In this document: piece after piece, positions 1-12,936 of the stretch | Layout: every line of letters starts with the position of its first letter | Position numbering within the stretch: the first letter of the stretch is position 1 | Assembly (NCBI GenBank): GCA_036172665.1 | Contig: CM069874.1 | Span: 54,542,707-54,606,706 of the forward strand | Source: Prosopocoilus inquinatus | Taxonomy: Eukaryota > Arthropoda > Insecta > Coleoptera > Lucanidae | Length of the DNA: 64,000 bases | Reading direction: 5' to 3' | The notes under the pieces: model-generated | The model's database searches: none | What the model was told of the DNA's origin: nothing | What the model saw: only the letters and a program-made list of their open reading frames with translations | Program-made: the position numbers and the translations under genes

Positions 1-3000
1 GGTAAATGTAATAAATTTCAATATTTTAATGTAAAAAGATCAAACCTTTGTAGTTCCAAATATCACAATAAGCGTTTCTTGCAGGAATAAATAGTTGAAT
101 GTTAGTTTAAATATAATAACAAATGTTTTTAATAATAAATTGATGGAATAATTCAGAATTCGGCATAAATAAATTCATTATTTATTCTCAAATATTTTTT
201 AATTTTATTGTTTATCCTCAAGTAGCTGTCAAATGTATAGCGAAACGTCTACAATCTACATTTATACTGCTTTTCTGAATCGTCTCATTAATTATTACAA
301 ATTTTTCGATAATTTTCAACAGACAGAAAAATTATATACTTTTTTAATATTTACTGTTTATACATATTAAAAAGTTCAATTTCTTATTTATAATAAATCT
401 AAACTCCAGATCAAAATTAACGAACCACTATACAGTGATTTTTTCTTTTTTTATATACATAGTCGTTATGTATACTTTTGTAAAACAAACAGGTGTACAA
501 TGCATTATGTAGAAGGCTATGAGCAACAGATATGCATCACAAAAAATTAAGATGCGCTGCTCCTTACATTGTTCCTCATAATATGAATGCGAATTTTCAT
601 TGAGTACACAAAATATCTTCAAATTAATTTTATCAAGCTCCAGAAGTAGAAACGAATTGCTATTAATTTAACATTAATAACTGAAGATTTTTCACAGCTG
701 TCTGTTCTTTGGTTAGCTCCTAACTTATTTTTTTTCCAGATGGAACATCTTAACGACCTAATGAAAATTTCATACCCTGTAAAAATGTTAAAAACCAAGA
801 TGCAAAGGAGTGTCTTTTTCAAATTACTTAAGATCGCGTTACTATTATAGGTTTACGAAGTAAAAAGCAAAAAGAAATGTCGTTATCATGGAAACCAAAA
901 TTAACAGTTGATACGTATTCGGACTCGTAATGATCCGTAGATTTTAAATATGTAAAAATATATATGTAGCTTGTTCCATTTAAAATAAGAAAGTTGATGT
1001 CACTTCCGGTGAAACCAGAAGTCGTATGGTGGCCAATGCTACGTCAGAAAATTCAGCTTTTTATTTACTTTCTGAATCCCGAATCTTATGTAAAATATAA
1101 AAATTCTAGAAGAGTGAACACATAGCGTGACATCCTATATTGTGTATTCGACATAGCTTTATTACATTTTTTTTTTCTTATTTTGATCTCTACTATCACC
1201 TACCAAACGGCGTACAAGTTTCTTATTATCACCCTCTATAAATGTGGATTGTTACCTAGACAACATCGTAGCTTAAGATGTCAATCCTTTCTACGTGGAT
1301 GGATAGATTACCGACTATTTGATTTCTGTTGATACTCCATTAATCGAATGACCAACAGTTCCAACGTAACTTTCATAGAGCCAATACGGCTAATAATAGA
1401 AATTATCTTATAATCTTACAAAAGAAAATTAATTAAACAAAAAAAAATAATGAGTTTTTAAAATATTTTTTAAATTGATCTCCGCCGTGTTCAACACTTT
1501 CTTGCACAACGTAATTAGCATTCATTATTAAATTTGTAAGTAATTTTTGTAGTAATAATAATCCTTTGACGAAGTATTAAATTATTAGCCATAATTTTGA
1601 AAGTGATCCCGTACAACATTAAGTCACTTACTTGCCTCATATCACTGAATTAAAAAAAAATACATGATGTCCAGTTCAAGAAAAAAGTTGACTATCATTT
1701 ATTATAATAGATACTAAAACAAAATGCAACTTTTATCAATTTGTAGTATTTATGAAGTGATTTTATATATTTCTTTCTTACTTAATTCAAGTCGGTCTAT
1801 ATTATGTATGTCTTGTGGCATATTTTATCTTGCACCCGGTATAGAAATGATAAGTTCAGGCATTGTATAACTAGATTTATGGTAATTATTTTACACATTT
1901 ATACTTATCTAAATATTTTGTAATGCAGTTTAATTTGTTTCGTCATAATAAATTTTTCTATTAGGCATCTGTGCAATTTTTCGCAAATGCTACGAATCGA
2001 AGTACGCAAGCTGAAGCTGCGATGAGACCAGCTTGGCTGACACTGAAGTAAATACTACAATTTTGAGTTAAAACTGAAGCATTTAGTAGCCGAAGTAAAT
2101 CCATCCACGTAGAAAGGATTGACATCTTCAGCTACGATGTTGTCTAGGTAACAATCCACATTTATACAGGGTGATAATAAGAAACTTCTACGCCGTCTGG
2201 TAGGTGATAGTAGAGATCAAAATAAGAAAAAAAAAATGTAATAAAGCTATGTCGAATACACAATATGGGATGTCACGCTGTGTGTTTACTCTTCTAGAAT
2301 TTTTATATTTTACATAAAATTCGGGATCCAGAAGTTAAATAAAAAGCTGAATTTCTGACATAGCATTGGCCACCGTACGACTTCTGGTTTCACCGGAAGT
2401 GACATCAACGTTCTTATTTTAAATGGAACAAGCTATATATTCTTACATACATGGAATTTACAGATCATTGTGAGTTTAAATATGTATCACTTGATAATTT
2501 TGGTTTCCGTGATAACGACATTTCTTTTTGTTTTTTACTTCGTAAATCTATAAATCGTAATGCGATTTTAAGTAATTCGAGAAAGCCACTCCTTTACATT
2601 TTTACAGGATATGAAATTTTCATTAGGTCGTTAAGGTGTTCCATTTGGAAAAATATAAGTTACGAGTTAATCAAAGAACAGTCAGCTGTGAAAAATCCTC
2701 AGTTATTAATGTCAAATTAATAGCAATTCGTTTCTACTTCTGGAGCTTGATAAAATTCATTTGAAGATATTTTGTGTATTCAATGAAAATTCGCATTCAT
2801 ATTATGAGGAACAATGTAAGGAACAGCGCATCTTAATTTTTTATGATGTATATCTGTTGTTCATAGCCTTCTACATAATGCATTGACCTGTTTTTTTTTT
2901 TTTTTTTTTAAAAAGTATACATAACGACTATGTATAAAAAAAATAGAAAAAATTCTTGTATAGTGGTTCGTTAATTTTGATCTGGAGTTTAGATTTATTA

Positions 3001-3380
3001 TAAATAAGAATTTGAACTTTTTAATATGTATAAATAGTAAATATTAGAAAGTATATAATTTTCCTGCCTGTTGAAAATTATCGAAAAATTTCTAATAATT
3101 AATGGGACGATTCAGAAAAGCAGTATAAATGTAGATGTTCGCTATACATTTGACAGCTACTTCAGGATAAACAATAAAAATAAAAAATATTTGAGAATAA
3201 ATAATGAATTTATTTATTCCGAATTCTAAATTATTCCATCATTTATTATTTAAAAAAAATGTTATTATATTTAAACTAACAATCAACTATTTATTCCTGC
3301 ACGAAACGCTTATTGTGACATTTAGAATTACAAAGGTTTGATTTTGTACATTAAAATATTGAAATTTATTACATTTACCA
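1..3380. repeat. Giant imperfect inverted repeat (arms ~1.3 kb)
   Basis: Bases 1-1313 and about 2098-3380 are reverse complements along almost their whole length, with scattered substitutions and small indels. The spacer is ~785 bp. The outer left end is cut by the window start, so the element may be longer. Small ORFs in the two arms (428-822 and 2451-2720) are mirror images of each other and are not genes. The arm segment near 970-1024 (mirror 2385-2432) resembles the terminal repeat of the mariner-like element at 34393-36230, so this is probably a foldback-type non-autonomous DNA transposon of that group. No transposase is visible in the spacer. Confidence 0.85.
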
Positions 3381-4448
3381 TCAATAGACAAAAGTTATTA
3401 ATAACTGCAATTAATTAATTTTCGCAAATTTATTAATTTAACGTATTAATAAACATGCGATATGTTTTAAAGGAAGTAGGAGAGAATGCTACACATTTTA
3501 GAGAAAATACTACACTGCAGAAGCACATACTACAGCTAGAAAAGTATTTATTTCGATTTGAAGTACTCTCTTTATAAGACGAAGTAAGTGCTGCCGGAAG
3601 TTAGTAGATACTACAGCGTCGGAGTAAATACTACGTAGAAGATGCTAATACTTGAAGCATTAGTAGATACTTGATTTTTATTCATACCACCCACTGAAGC
3701 ATTTAGAAGCCGAAGTAAATACTTCAGTAAATGCTTTTTACCGTAGTATGTTTCGGAAAAGTACATACTTCAGTGTAGCACCTTCTCAAAACCTGAAGTA
3801 AATACTGCGAAGAAGATACTTCAAACTGTAGAATTAGCATTTACTTTGTTTTTGTTCAAACCACCCCACCCATTATTTGAAACAGAAATATTTCGGATAG
3901 TTTACAATTCTGCTGATTTGGTTTTGTTACAGGGTATATTATTAAGTTATTTCCAGAAATGAACTCGTCGGTATGTCTGTAAATACGTTTCCCCAATTAA
4001 TTATTCCGCGACGCTACTTTAGACGTACGTTTTGTCGAACGAATTAAATGATTTGTAGCAGGAACTCTGAAGAGGCAGAATTAGCATACACATATTTCCA
4101 CCGCGCAAAACGAACACAGAAGTGTGGGCAGGCGTAAGGTTTTGTGGCATTATTACAAGACGAATAGGGTTAAGTATGCATGAAGTATTAGCGCCTTCGT
4201 GTCGTGCTAATAAAACCTTCTCAGTCAGCGTTCGCTTGCGATTCTAGATTTAACAACAGTGCCGCATATAATTATTCTTGTTTCGCGAAGGTAGACAGAA
4301 ATCTTATACTGTTAATTCTCAGCTATTTTGTATGAAGGCGGGAGGACACATGATTCTACGAGTTTCTGGGTAGCAAAGAGAAACATTTTGCAAATCTTGT
4401 TTTTACTTTTGTCGATTTAGTCTCGTTAGAAAATGATTAATGATAAAG
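3381..4448. other. Gene-free stretch with a degenerate short-motif region
   Basis: No gene is visible. Between about 3470 and 3840 variants of the motif GAAGTAAATACTAC and of GAAGCATTTAGTAGCC recur, also partly in complementary form. The same motifs occur at 2045-2100 inside the spacer of the preceding inverted repeat. The rest (3860-4440) is anonymous AT-rich sequence. Confidence 0.4.
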
Positions 4449-6722
4449 TACCGATGAGAAGTTAGCAATAAAATTCCAGCAATAAAATTATGAAATTTCA
4501 AAACGCTGCCACCGCTAAAATAACGATCACAGATCAATAATATTCAATCTATTACAAAGAGTATAATGTGTAGATTCCCCTCATATGAAGAAACTGAAAA
4601 AATATTTGTTATTAAGTTAACTATGACTATTTAAACCAGCATAAGTCATTATTCATATATCGCACCAAAACAATTGCTTTCACTGAAAATTTTCACGCAG
4701 TCATAAAGTAAACATACATATCTGTTTAATAATGCCTTCAGAAAGTTTTAGCCGGTTGATTTGAAGTAATTAGAAATTAATTAAAAGTGACGCACAGACC
4801 AACTTCAAATGTTCATAACTTTCTATTCCGCACTTGCATAAAAATTCTGTTTGCAGATAATGAAAGCACGGATCGAAATCTATCGTTTAAACCACCCTCT
4901 GAGTTTTAGCCAGTTGGTTTGAAGTAATTAGAAATTAATAAATTGTGACGTTTGCAACAATAAAAAAAAACTTTACTTTGCGCTTTGTGAATTAGGGCCA
5001 AGGTCTGAAGTTTGCATTGAGTGCACAGGATGTTCAAAGTTTTTGTTATAGGCACACAACAACTTCGTTATTATGGAAGGTACGAAGTCGTTCAAATTGG
5101 CAAAAATATACTGCTTTTACTCAAGATTAGTAATTAAGCATTGTCCAAGCGTAAGCTGACCGGATCAGTCAGATTACGGTGGAATTCTCGATACGTTCTT
5201 CTTCTGATGAGGCCTCAATTATGGTCGAAATCGCTATGAGAACCCTGTTGCAATTTAGCTGAATTGTAGCAGATTTTTAATGATAAGTACAAATATCGCA
5301 ATAACTCCTTTATTATTTGTTCTGAGGTTAAGTAGTAAAGAGTACTTTATATTTAGAATTTACTATTCTTTCGTTTCACAACAAAAAATACGGAATATTT
5401 CATTAAAGAAAAGTCTACATGTGAAGATATTATGAGAACGCGATGCGTAATTGTTTTTTTGGTATCGCCGCTTAATTGTGGGTTCATTATTGCTGATGAT
5501 TTGAACGATTTCGTACCTTAATAATTATGAAGTTATTGTATGTATACAGTGTTTCCCAAAAGTAACGGATAAATTCTATAAAATGGTTAAGAAAAAGAAG
5601 AATTCTCAGGTCGATTTTTATTTTTAAATCATCATTTGTGGATGTAATTTTCAATCCCCCATCTCTAAGCTATAACAACCCCAACTTTAAAAATTCAAGT
5701 AGCAAAGTACCTCTTGTGATACCTCGTTAAATAACACTTTTAATGCTGAAAATTTGTTAAAACTTGCGGTTTATATTGGATTTTCTCTTAATTCAGAAGG
5801 GCATTATCTTATGTATGTGCATCTATCTCCAACCACCTTTTCTATTTGCAAATTTTTCTTCTTCCCACATATTATTTGTGGATCATAGTATTTTTATTTA
5901 AGCTTTAATAATTCGCGATTACTGAAAGTCACTGGGACATACTGTATAATGGAAACTTTGATCACCCTAAACAGACTGTCTAAAAAAAGCTCGGCACTGT
6001 TGCAAACTATTTTGTTATTAAAGTTACAGATACAATTAAATTAGCAAACTAGTAGTATCTTTCGTCCTGATTGCAACGATGCATTCACAAAAAACAATTG
6101 AACATTGCATTTATGAAATAAAGGGAAAAGAACACTTTTTTTTAAATAGAACACCTTGTATATTATTTGACCAATCGATAGAGAATAAAATTCTTATTCT
6201 TTATCATTTTATCGGAAATTAATAAATAAAGAAGATATTTTGATTTTTTAAAAATTCATTAAGATGGCTGTGTTTCAAGAACAAAACATTTGAAAGCCGT
6301 GTATGTATTTGAAAACATTAATTTTGGATTATTTGTTTATTATAAGAGGTGTTTTTGTCTGAGTTTTGTAAAATTCTTGTCACTTTTAATTAATTTCTAA
6401 TTACTTCAAACCAACCGGCTAAAACTTTCTGAAGGCATTATTAAATAGATATGTATGTTTACTTTTATGACTGTGTGAAAATTTTCAGTGAAAGCAATTG
6501 TTTTGGTGCGATATATGAATAATGACTTATGCTGGTTTAAATAGTCATAGTTAACTTAATATCAAATATTTTTTCAGTTTCTTCATATGAGGGGAATCTA
6601 CACATTATACTCTTTGTAATAGATTAAATATTATTGATCTGTGATCGTTATTTTAGCGGTGGCAGCGTTTTGAAATTTCATAATTTTATTGCTGGAATTT
6701 TATTGCTAACTTCTCATCGGTA
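4449..6722. mobile_element. Non-autonomous inverted-repeat element, copy 1, 8-bp TSD
   Basis: The element has terminal inverted repeats of ~345 bp (4449-4793 and about 6378-6722) beginning TACCGATGAGAAGTTAGC. It is flanked by a perfect 8-bp duplication TGATAAAG (4441-4448 and 6723-6730). An inner inverted pair lies near 5048-5100 and 5495-5545. No transposase is visible. The 8-bp TSD suggests hAT- or P-like mobilisation, although the TIR does not identify a superfamily. A second copy lies at 14206-16100. Confidence 0.85.
5204..5230 (+). ncRNA. Hammerhead-like core (CTGATGA-stem-GAAA), copy 1
   Basis: CTGATGA is followed by a 4-bp stem GGCC/GGTC and GAAA, the order of a hammerhead core and its stem II. 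The homologous site at 14966-14989 has GGC/GCC instead, so pairing is kept with altered bases. A complete stem I cannot be formed without a bulge, and stem III would be one base pair. It may be a decayed ribozyme or chance. Confidence 0.25.
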
Positions 6723-6730
6723 TGATAAAG

Positions 6731-7113
6731 TGATTTAATCAAATACGTATACAGGGTGCTGCGTTTTGAACGCAACATAGAAAATCCCATGTTAATTTAA
6801 AGGTGATCAAATTTTGTCTTTCTTAATTATTTCACAACAAAATTTCATTGAGGTTTCTTAAAGTGATCTTTAATTAAGATTAATCTGTCTGTGAAGTTTG
6901 AAAATTTTTCATTCGCTCAGTTTTAAGATATCTAAAAAAGATATGCAATGAAATTCAATTTGTACCAAATTATCAGCACGGCCTTGTTCAGTAAATGTTA
7001 AAATCAGCTACTGGAAAAGCGAAGTAGATTTATTAATTGTCTGTTCAGTTTCACTATCGTTGATGAAGACTGAGCTGATAGTTTGGTATAAATTAAATTT
7101 AGTTGCAGACTAA
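6731..7113. other. Gene-free spacer with a solo TA-transposon end
   Basis: No gene is visible. TACAGGGTGCTGCG at 6750 resembles the terminus of TA-inserting mariner-like elements, with no matching opposite end recognised nearby. Confidence 0.35.
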
Positions 7114-7115
7114 TA

Positions 7116-8418
7116 CCGTGTCTTCAATTGAATTCCTCATTAAAGTGGGCTATGATATCACTGTTTTTTTCTCCTAAGATTTGCAGCACTGACAGCTGTT
7201 CAGTTATTTAATTAAACAAATGTCAAATTGACACTTTGTATTTTCAATTAATTCAAAATGTTAGAATTACAGCAGAAAATATTTATTGTTGAAAGTTATT
7301 TTCAAACCGGTAGAATAGAAAATGGACAGTTAGTTTATTCAATTAATCAGTTTGTACAGAAGTTTCGACAGCAGTTTCCCTAATTTTGCTCTTACTTATG
7401 AACAGCTAGTTAAACATATCCGTGCTTGTGTTCTTAAATTTCGTGAAACAGGATCACTTGGTCGCAAAACAGGAAGCGGAGCAGCTAAGAAAAGGACTGC
7501 AGCCTGCATTGAAGATGTTCGGGATCGAATGGAACACTCTCCCAAGAAGTCTATTGCGAAACTTTCACAAGAAGTTCATCTATCAGTGGGAACATGTCAC
7601 ACTATTCTTAAAAAAGACTTAAAGTTTTATCCAGTAGATTTTCACAGAAGAACAGAATATTGTCGGTGGTTTCTTGATAACTTAAACAACGACGACATTC
7701 TTGACAAGTATTTCTTTTCCGATGAGGCCTGGTTTCATCTCTCAGGGTATTTAAATAAACAGAACATGAGAATATGGTCAGCAGAAAATCCCCATGAATT
7801 CGTGGAAACTTCATTACATCCATTAAAAATTGGTGTTTGGCGAGCAGTGTCAAGAATATCATCGGATCAATATTTTTTAATGACTCAGTAACTACTGAAA
7901 GATACCGAAATGAGTTATTAGAACCTTTCATTAATCAACTACATGATGATGAACTTACAGAAGGGTTTTTTCAGCAAGACAATGCTACTGCCTACACAGC
8001 TCATCAAACAATGACTTTCCTGCAGCAGTTTTTCGATAATCGGATTGTGAATTTTCCTGCAAGGTCTCCGGATCTCACAATTATGGATTACTTCATTTAT
8101 CCGCATATGAAAAACACAGTTTTTAGAACTACGTGTCACAATCGAAGAACTTCGTGCGGGTATTACAGATGTGTGTGCTAACATAACCCCCGAACACTTA
8201 GCAAACGGGTTTGAAAACATGAAACGCAGAGTACGCTTATGTATTCAAGCTGAAGGAGAGCACTTTGAGCATCTACTTTAAACTTTAATGTTGTGTTTTT
8301 ATTTGATGTTATGATCAGTACTGACAGTTAATGACAACAGTTTTCTCTAGAAAATGTATCACCAACTTCATAAAAAAATCACAGCTTACTTTAATGAGGA
8401 ATTCAATTGAAGGCACGG
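7116..8418 (+). mobile_element. Mariner-like DNA transposon, ~1.3 kb
   Basis: The element is flanked by TA dinucleotides (7114-7115 and 8419-8420) and bounded by inverted repeats. The left begins CCGTGTCTTCAATTGAATTC and the right is its complement with a few changes, extending through TCATTAAAGT..GCT.TGAT. It holds one transposase reading frame with three frameshifts. A 306-bp deletion derivative is at 43422-43727, so the family has also produced a MITE. Confidence 0.9.
7258..8281 (+). pseudogene. Mariner-like transposase (DUF4817-type N-terminus), frameshifted
   Basis: The protein would catalyse cut-and-paste transposition by a DD-D nuclease in the nucleus. The start is the ATG at 7258. 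Its frame (MLELQQKIFIV..) is a helix-turn-helix region like DUF4817 and stops near 7384 at a frameshift. The frame then continues through PNFALTYEQLVKHIRA and FFSDEAWFHLSG (first catalytic Asp). It shifts near 7850 to a frame with FFQQDNATAYTAH (second Asp) and SPDLTIMDYF (third Asp). It shifts again near 8135 to a C-terminus ending GEHFEHLL and TAA at 8281. All three catalytic aspartates are present, so frameshifts are the visible lesion. Relatives in insects are usually annotated as mariner- or Tc-like transposases. Confidence 0.85.
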
Positions 8419-8420
8419 TA

Positions 8421-9705
8421 TTTGCTTTATTTCTTTAAGCAAGAGATACGGTTGATTTTTATTTTGTCAAGAATACGTCTTCAATGTAGAAAATAAATAA
8501 ATTAATTTCTCTCTCTGGGTTTATTCAAAATTATAATAAACAACTAGGAGTAGCTTTTATGATTTTCGACGCACAAGACGGGGCGCTTTAGCAACCAAAT
8601 TCATAAACTGTCATTAACCAGTTCATAACGTTAACGTAACCATTTAATGCCCATAAACTGGAATATAAGTAAGTGCATTCTTGACTTCGTCAAGTAAAAC
8701 AGTTACCGTTTATTTTCGGCCATAAAGGCGCTCATAAACACTGCATTTATTTGACTTTTAACGTTCGCCCTACCAAACGAAAACAATACTCGTTTAAATA
8801 TTTAAATCTCCCACTTCGCAGTCAAACGTGAGTTCTTAATGCGATCTGAACCGGATTTTTTCATTTTTGGTTAGGTCGTAAATCACGTGGTCCCCCTCTT
8901 AGTTCTACCCCTGAAATTTACGTAATTACCATTGGGTATTCGTTCATCATCATACGTTATGGTCGATTTTGCACATCCAAACTTCGATAATAAAAGGAAG
9001 TCTGGTGATGTATGGCAAGGATGAAGAGCGGTCGCGCATTTAAGTTCCAACTCGTGCCAGGGGTTGTAACCCTTAATAATTTAGTTTATTGCCGGATATT
9101 GATTGAGAGGGAACGAACAGATTCGATCAGTGCATTGGACATTGGGGACTTTCGTTATGTCTTTTTATGAGACACGAAAAAATAAAATGAAATAATGAAA
9201 TGGATTTCTACAAAAATTCATAATCGTTGTAACCAATTTGTAATGCTAATGGCCATGAATAATAATGTTTATCACACAACCTTGCTGCTCAAAAATAATA
9301 AATTGATAGAAAGACATGGAACAAATAAAAAGACTTTAGAAAACGAGCTAAATTGTAATTAGCTTAATTGGTAATTTGATAGAAGCCAAAGTCTGACATT
9401 GTCAAAAATAGTGAAGCTTCTTATTTTATAATAATGACTGTGTTAATGATTTGGAAGAATACTTATCATGGTCGGTAATGGTAAGGTTAAAGAAATTCAC
9501 AAACATTAACTGGTCCATATTTTTTAGTGATACCAATACTGATGCCACCCTAACATGGCCTACTCTGAAGGTCAAAAGATCCTGAATGAATATTACATAA
9601 AAAATGAGAAAAATAAAATAAATTACGGTAAGGTACTGTTAATAAACTTCAAGTAAGACATGTAATTGTGTTAATTAAATTAATTTTAAATATGTATAAT
9701 TAATG
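8421..9705. other. Gene-free stretch
   Basis: No coding region is recognised. 8860-9160 is less AT-rich than its surroundings and may be old unique DNA. 9311-9345 resembles the arm of the palindrome at 43776-43964 (ACAAATAAAAAG..AACGAGCTAAA), so a fragment of that repeat is present here. Confidence 0.4.
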
Positions 9706-9707
9706 TA

Positions 9708-10646
9708 CAGGGTGTCCCAAACGTCTGGAAAAGTCCAAAAGTGTCCCTTTAAATTCATTTTATCCAGAAAAGGTATCAGCAAAAGTTGTGTAGGTTTTCA
9801 TTCCGCGTAATTTAAAATTATTTTCAAATATACAGGCTGTTCATTTAATAAGTTACAAATCTAACTTATCATTTTTTAAATGGAACACTATATATTTTAT
9901 TGCAGTTTCGCTTAGCCTTTGAAGAGACGATAAAAATGATGTAACATTATACTTACTTATTTTTAGTATTTACCCAGTTATTTTTAATTTTATGCAAGAA
10001 ATTGGTCATGTTTGATCGTCTGCCAAATTGTCAATTTTAATGATACGACAATCAACCTTGGACCAAAATATTTCTAAATCCCTCTACTTTTACAATATTG
10101 ATCATTTTTAAAAACCTAGCGACTATCTACAACACTACGATTCAGTTCGCGTATTGTAAAATTAGTCATTTTTTTTTTAAATGGAACACCCTGTATATTA
10201 TAGTATATTTGGATAGTGCTTTCTACGAGCTTTCCAACCATACCATATTCAGTGGTCTTAAGATTTATAACTTGTGAGTTATTATAGTATAGTATAATAT
10301 TTTCATTCGCCTCAGAATCATTTAAGATATTTATCCATACAGTTTATCGTACTTAGTGATTTAAATAAAAATAAATAAATTCAGGAACTAAAACTAATAA
10401 TACTAAAAATAAGTAAGTATAATGTTATATCATTTTTATCATCTCTTCAAGGGCTAACCGAAACTGCAATAAAATATAGTGTTCCATTTAAAAAAATAAT
10501 AAGTTACTAAATGAACAACCTGTATATTTGAAAATAATTTTAGATTATGCGGAATTAAAACCTACACAACTTTTGTTAAGACCTTTTCTTGCTAAAATGA
10601 ATTTAAAGGGACATTTTTGGACTTTTCCAGTAGTTTGGGACACCTG
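9708..10646. mobile_element. Palindromic TA-flanked MITE-like element, ~940 bp
   Basis: The ends are CAGGGTGTCCCAAAC and its near complement, flanked by TA (9706-9707, 10647-10648). Inverted arms extend ~270-300 bp inward, including mirrored ATGGAACACTATATATTTTA segments. The TA target and CAGGGTGT ends are typical of Tc1/mariner-class non-autonomous elements. No transposase is present; the ORF at 10528-10740 lies in an arm and is spurious. The spacer holds an extra TTAAATGGAACACCCTGTAT near 10177. Confidence 0.85.
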
Positions 10647-10648
10647 TA

Positions 10649-11647
10649 ATTATATGTTATATTACAAATACTCATTGCATGAGATATCTACAGATAATGG
10701 AGAGAGACTTTATAGCTTAGCAATGCTAATGAACATGTAAATATGTAATGATCATAAATTTTAAACATAAGAAAGAACATGGAATCTACCAGGTAAAGCT
10801 ATGGAAACCAGATCGATAATGTAATAGAATCCAAAAGGAGTATGAAAGTGATACATGGACGTACCAGCCTATCAAAGATTAAATTAAGAGTAATAATATG
10901 CAGAAGAAAGAAAACGTGTAGAGGAAATTTCGAAGAGCTAAAGAAACAAAGAAAAGAAAAAGAACTACGAAAAAGAAATTAAAGATCAGTCAGAAGAGCG
11001 TCAGACAAATGAAGAAATTGATGCAGAGTGACACAACATAAAAAAGAAACAGTATAAGAAGAGAAGAAAAATAGGAAACAAAAAAATCAACGGTTCGACA
11101 ACGAGTGCGAAGAACCGAGAAAAGATAAGAAAGAAGTAATATGATGACTAAAGACAGGAAAAAGACATGATATCAAAAATTACTAAGAGAATAGAAGAAA
11201 AATTACTAAAACTAATAAAATTTATTAAAAAAAAACTCACTGGATAAAGGAAAGAATGAAATAGAAAACAACAGTAGAAATGGTAATAAGTAAGCACCGG
11301 ATTTTAGGGAAGATACCTTCCTTCAGTTTTTAGGGTTTTAAAGATTTTCTTGCATATATTTTCGTTTATTTCATCTAAATTGCCTTTTTTCCAAATTTTT
11401 TCACCTAATAGCAACTTTTTCCACCTAATTTGCATTTTTTTACTTAAAAAATACCTTTTCTTTGGAATAATAGAAGTGTCTGTATTTAAACAGGGTTTTA
11501 TCTTACCATCGACACCTTAGAACATAAATTATCATTAAATATAAGTGACACAATGATGTGTCTAAAATCGTGTCATAAAAATAACCGGAAAGTTAAAATC
11601 TGTGAAAGAAAGGTATTCTCAGTAGCAGTATCAAATAAGCGACAAAA
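10649..11647. other. Gene-free stretch with a purine-rich, K/E-rich segment
   Basis: About 10880-11280 is strongly A/G-biased on the plus strand. It reads in one frame as a Lys/Glu-rich peptide interrupted by several stops, which could be a decayed coiled-coil or gag-like coding segment or simply purine-rich DNA. No motif allows identification. 11290-11640 is anonymous. Confidence 0.35.
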
Positions 11648-11649
11648 TA

Positions 11650-12934
11650 CGTGGGCTGCTGGAAAATTTTCTGGAATCTAGTAGGTCTAGAATTGTTAGC
11701 GTTTATCAACTGTCATATTTGAAAAAATTGACGTTTTTCGCCTATGATTCTATTGACAGTTCCTATCCAAGTGAACTAGTTTTGTTTGTACAGCATTTGA
11801 GAAAAAGTAATTTTGTGTAAACATGGAAATCTCGCGTGAAAATTTTCGTGCCATGATTTTTTACGATTTCAAATGTGGTCTAACGCCGAAACAATGCCTC
11901 GATCGGCTTCATTTGGCCTTTGGAGATGAAGCACCATCAAAGAGCAGTGTTTATAATTGGTTTGCCGAATTCCAGCGTGGACGTACCTCTGTCAGTGACG
12001 AATTTCGAGAAGGTCGTCCATCAACATCTGCTGTTGCCACTAATGTAAATGCTGTGCGTGAAATGCTTGAGCAAGATTGACATGTGACATACCGTGAAAT
12101 TCAAGCATCCTTACGCATTGACATGAAAGCAATACACCAGATTTTGCATGATCATTTGAACGTACGAAAGCTTTGCAGTCGGTGGATCCCACACAATTTT
12201 AACAGAAGCGCAAAAGCAGGGTCGTGTCAAATGGCGCGTAGAGATGCTCAAGAAATTCAACGGAGGTCGTTCAAATTTTATTTATATCATCGTTACTGGT
12301 GACGAAACGTGGATCTATTCGTACGAGCCAGAAAGTAAACAACAATCTACCGTTTGAGTATTTCAAAATGAACCAAAACCAACAAAAGTTGTCCGTTCAC
12401 GCAGTGCTGCGAAGCAAATGATTGCTTGTTTCTTTGGTTTAACTGGACATGTAGCAACCGTGGCTTTATAGGATCGAAAAATCGTGAATGCTGATTGACA
12501 TGCTACGATTTGTTTGCCGGAAGTCATCGATCAAATAAGAAGAAACAATCGAAATCGACGAATTATTCTCTATCATGGCTCTCACTCAGCCCGTCAAACA
12601 GTTGATTTTTTTGTCCAACAAAAATGTTGAATTAATGACTCATTGTCCATATTCACCTGATTTATCACCTAATGATTTCTTTTTGTTCCCAAATATCAAA
12701 AATAAAATGCGTGGTGAGCGATTTTCGTCGGCTGAAGCAGCGGTTGAAACATTCCGGACACTGGTTTCTGAGGTACCATCTTTAGAGTGGAAAACATGCC
12801 TTAGAAATTGGTTCGAGCGTATGCAAAAGTGTGTTGACGTCAAAGGCGAATACTTCGAAAAACAATTATACCGTTTACCAAATTTCATATGTGTTTTTTC
12901 ATACCGTTTCCAGAAACTTTTCCAGCAGCCCACG
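11650..12934 (+). mobile_element. mariner element, full length, inactive
   Basis: TIRs start CGTGGGCTGCTGGAAAA and match at both ends with one substitution near the tip. The element is flanked by TA (11648-11649, 12935-12936). The length of ~1285 bp is the usual size of an intact mariner. It contains one transposase frame broken by stops and frameshifts. Confidence 0.93.
11823..12900 (+). pseudogene. mariner transposase, degenerate
   Basis: This would be a DD34D transposase acting on the mariner TIRs. The ATG at 11823 opens MEISRENFRAMIFYDFK, the typical N-terminal helix-turn-helix region, followed by SVYNWFAEFQRGR and REGRPST. An in-frame TGA after EMLEQD interrupts it at ~12078. The frame resumes with VTYREIQASL and LNVRKLCSRWIPH, then shifts. 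TGDETWIYSYEPESKQQS near 12300 keeps the first Asp. The block normally reading HDNA is reduced to YHGSHSA near 12575, so the second catalytic Asp is lost. SPDLSPNDFFLFP near 12655-12690 keeps the third. The C-terminus passes GEYFEKQ near 12850. Multiple stops and a missing catalytic residue mean it cannot be functional. Confidence 0.92.
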
Positions 12935-12936
12935 TA

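Noticed and set aside
428..2720. Three small ORFs (428-622, 619-822, 2451-2720) as genes
   Set aside because: They are mirror-image readings of the two arms of one inverted repeat, with no domain.
10880..11280. Lys/Glu-rich segment as a coiled-coil gene
   Set aside because: Several stops in every long frame and no identifiable motif; composition alone explains it.
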